Source: Pseudomonadota bacterium (GTDB taxonomy: Bacteria > Pseudomonadota > Alphaproteobacteria > RF32 > CAG-239). Taken from it: a stretch of DNA of 30,544 nt. How positions within the stretch are numbered: the stretch's first letter is position 1; each line of letters begins with the position of its first letter. Below the pieces are notes generated by a model, which was not told the origin of the DNA, did not search any database, and worked only from the letters and a program-made list of their open reading frames with translations. The stretch covers positions 1-30,544 of the forward strand of contig JAJWCP010000002.1 in assembly GCA_021617435.1 (NCBI GenBank), given 5' to 3'. A program made the translations under genes and the position numbers. This document shows positions 29,800 through 30,544 of the stretch, in pieces.

Positions 29800-30544
29800 T
29801 TATTTAGCCGGATTTTCAGGCGCGACAACAATTTCTTTGCCTTGCAGGTCAAATTTTTGAATAATGCTGTTTTTATACAGGTTGTCAAAAATTTCAGCAA
29901 TGGCTTTTTGCGAGAGCATGTTTTTAATCTGTGGCTCAATGTCTTTTAACGGCAAAGGAGCGGAATCACGGAAGTCTTCAACCAAAATTACATGATAACC
30001 GAACGGTGATTTTACCGGAGCTTTGCTGTATTCGCCTTTTTTGAGGGCAAAAGCGGCTTTGCTGAACTCAGGAACCATGATGTCTTCAGAAAAATAGCCG
30101 AGCTCAACGGTTGAATCTTTGGTGTATTGTTTGGCAATATCATCAAATTTTTCGCCGCTGTTCAGCTTTTTAATAACTTCTTTGGCAGTGGCTTCATTTT
30201 CAACCAAAATGTGTTTGGCTTTAGCTTCTTTTTTGCTCTGATAATTTTTAACGTATTCATTATCATAAAAATCTTTAACGGCGGTTTCGGTTACCTTTTG
30301 CGCAACGGCATTTTCAAGGTAAACTTTACGAGCTAAATCTTCTTCAGCAACTTTGAGCTGAGCTTTATATTCGGGAGTTTCCTGAGTGCCTGCTTTGGTA
30401 GCGGCCTGATAAAGCAATTTGCCGTTTACAAAAATGTCAACTGCTTTCGGGTAAAACTGGTCAAAAGCAACCTGTTCGGCAATTTGCGGATTGTCATCAT
30501 AGCCTTTTTTAATTTCATCAATAGTAACAACCTCACCGTTAATG
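29800..30544 (-). CDS. Parvulin-type peptidyl-prolyl isomerase (5' part outside window)
   Basis: This is a periplasmic folding factor of the PpiC/SurA/PrsA type, partial. The frame is open from the window edge at 30544 and reads INGEVVTIDEIKKGYDDNPQ, then VAFDQFYPKAVDIFVNGKLLY, an N-terminal helical chaperone part. The parvulin domain follows: AKHILVENEATAKEVIKKL, GEKFDDIAKQYTKDST, LGYFSEDIMVPEFSKAAFAL, and SPFGYHVILVEDFRDS. About 247 residues are visible. The signal peptide expected at the start lies beyond the window. It could be lipid-anchored or soluble. It is convergent with yraN. An internal TTG at 30417 is not the start. Confidence 0.92.
   Translation of the reverse strand, partial: INGEVVTIDEIKKGYDDNPQIAEQVAFDQFYPKAVDIFVNGKLLYQAATKAGTQETPEYKAQLKVAEEDLARKVYLENAVAQKVTETAVKDFYDNEYVKNYQSKKEAKAKHILVENEATAKEVIKKLNSGEKFDDIAKQYTKDSTVELGYFSEDIMVPEFSKAAFALKKGEYSKAPVKSPFGYHVILVEDFRDSAPLPLKDIEPQIKNMLSQKAIAEIFDNLYKNSIIQKFDLQGKEIVVAPENPAK

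Overview
The window looks like chromosomal core DNA from an AT-rich alphaproteobacterium, probably an uncultured host- or gut-associated lineage. This is inferred from gene order, protein character and base composition, not from a database search. Supporting orders are miaB-phoH-ybeY-lnt-XRE regulator-trmB, lpxC-bamD-recN, SRP RNA-dnaX-ybaB-recR, and a divergent LppC-type lipoprotein next to rsmI-yraN. The cell is Gram-negative (Lnt, LpxC, BamD, an outer-membrane barrel, lipoproteins).

Layout. 73-4418: co-directional tRNA/rRNA maturation and lipoprotein genes miaB, phoH, ybeY, lnt, tightly packed or overlapping. 4415-5780: an XRE regulator with its own promoter, then a strong intrinsic terminator that abuts the trmB start codon. 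5777-6205 (-): a small secreted Pro/Gln-rich protein of unknown function. 6206-6608 has no gene. It holds five GANTC sites within 70 bp (6291-6360), a good sigma70-type promoter (6415-6442) and a leader with two hairpins (6462-6534). 6609-16030: a 21-gene S10-spc ribosomal protein operon, rpsJ to rplO, in canonical order. It differs from the usual arrangement in a 168-nt structured spacer between rpmD and rplO, and in ending at a strong terminator straight after rplO, with no secY/adk/rpsM/rpsK/rpoA/rplQ.

16031-20303 is the more accessory part. It holds a small two-helix membrane protein with its own promoter and terminator (+), then minus-strand genes: a type IV pilin-like protein whose leader carries an in-frame palindromic repeat, a small membrane protein, glmM and an outer-membrane barrel protein. 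A second palindromic (MITE-like) repeat lies at 17451-17626. 20440-20833 is RNase P RNA, followed 21 nt later by lpxC-bamD-recN (+).

24172-26968 (-): SRP RNA, dnaX, ybaB, recR. dnaX carries an A10 run just where a shortened gamma subunit would end, with stops in both alternative frames. 27052-28464 (-): LppC/LpoA-like lipoprotein. 28539-29765 (+): rsmI, yraN. 29800-30544 (-): C-terminal part of a parvulin-type peptidyl-prolyl isomerase that runs off the window.

Most of the window is conserved housekeeping: translation, rRNA and tRNA modification, envelope biogenesis, DNA repair and replication. I see no CRISPR array, tRNA, transposase, prophage or defence island. The points most worth following are the dnaX A10 tract, the palindromic insertion in the pilin leader, the rpmD-rplO structured spacer, the GANTC cluster, the small membrane protein mRNA, and the terminator/attenuator at trmB.
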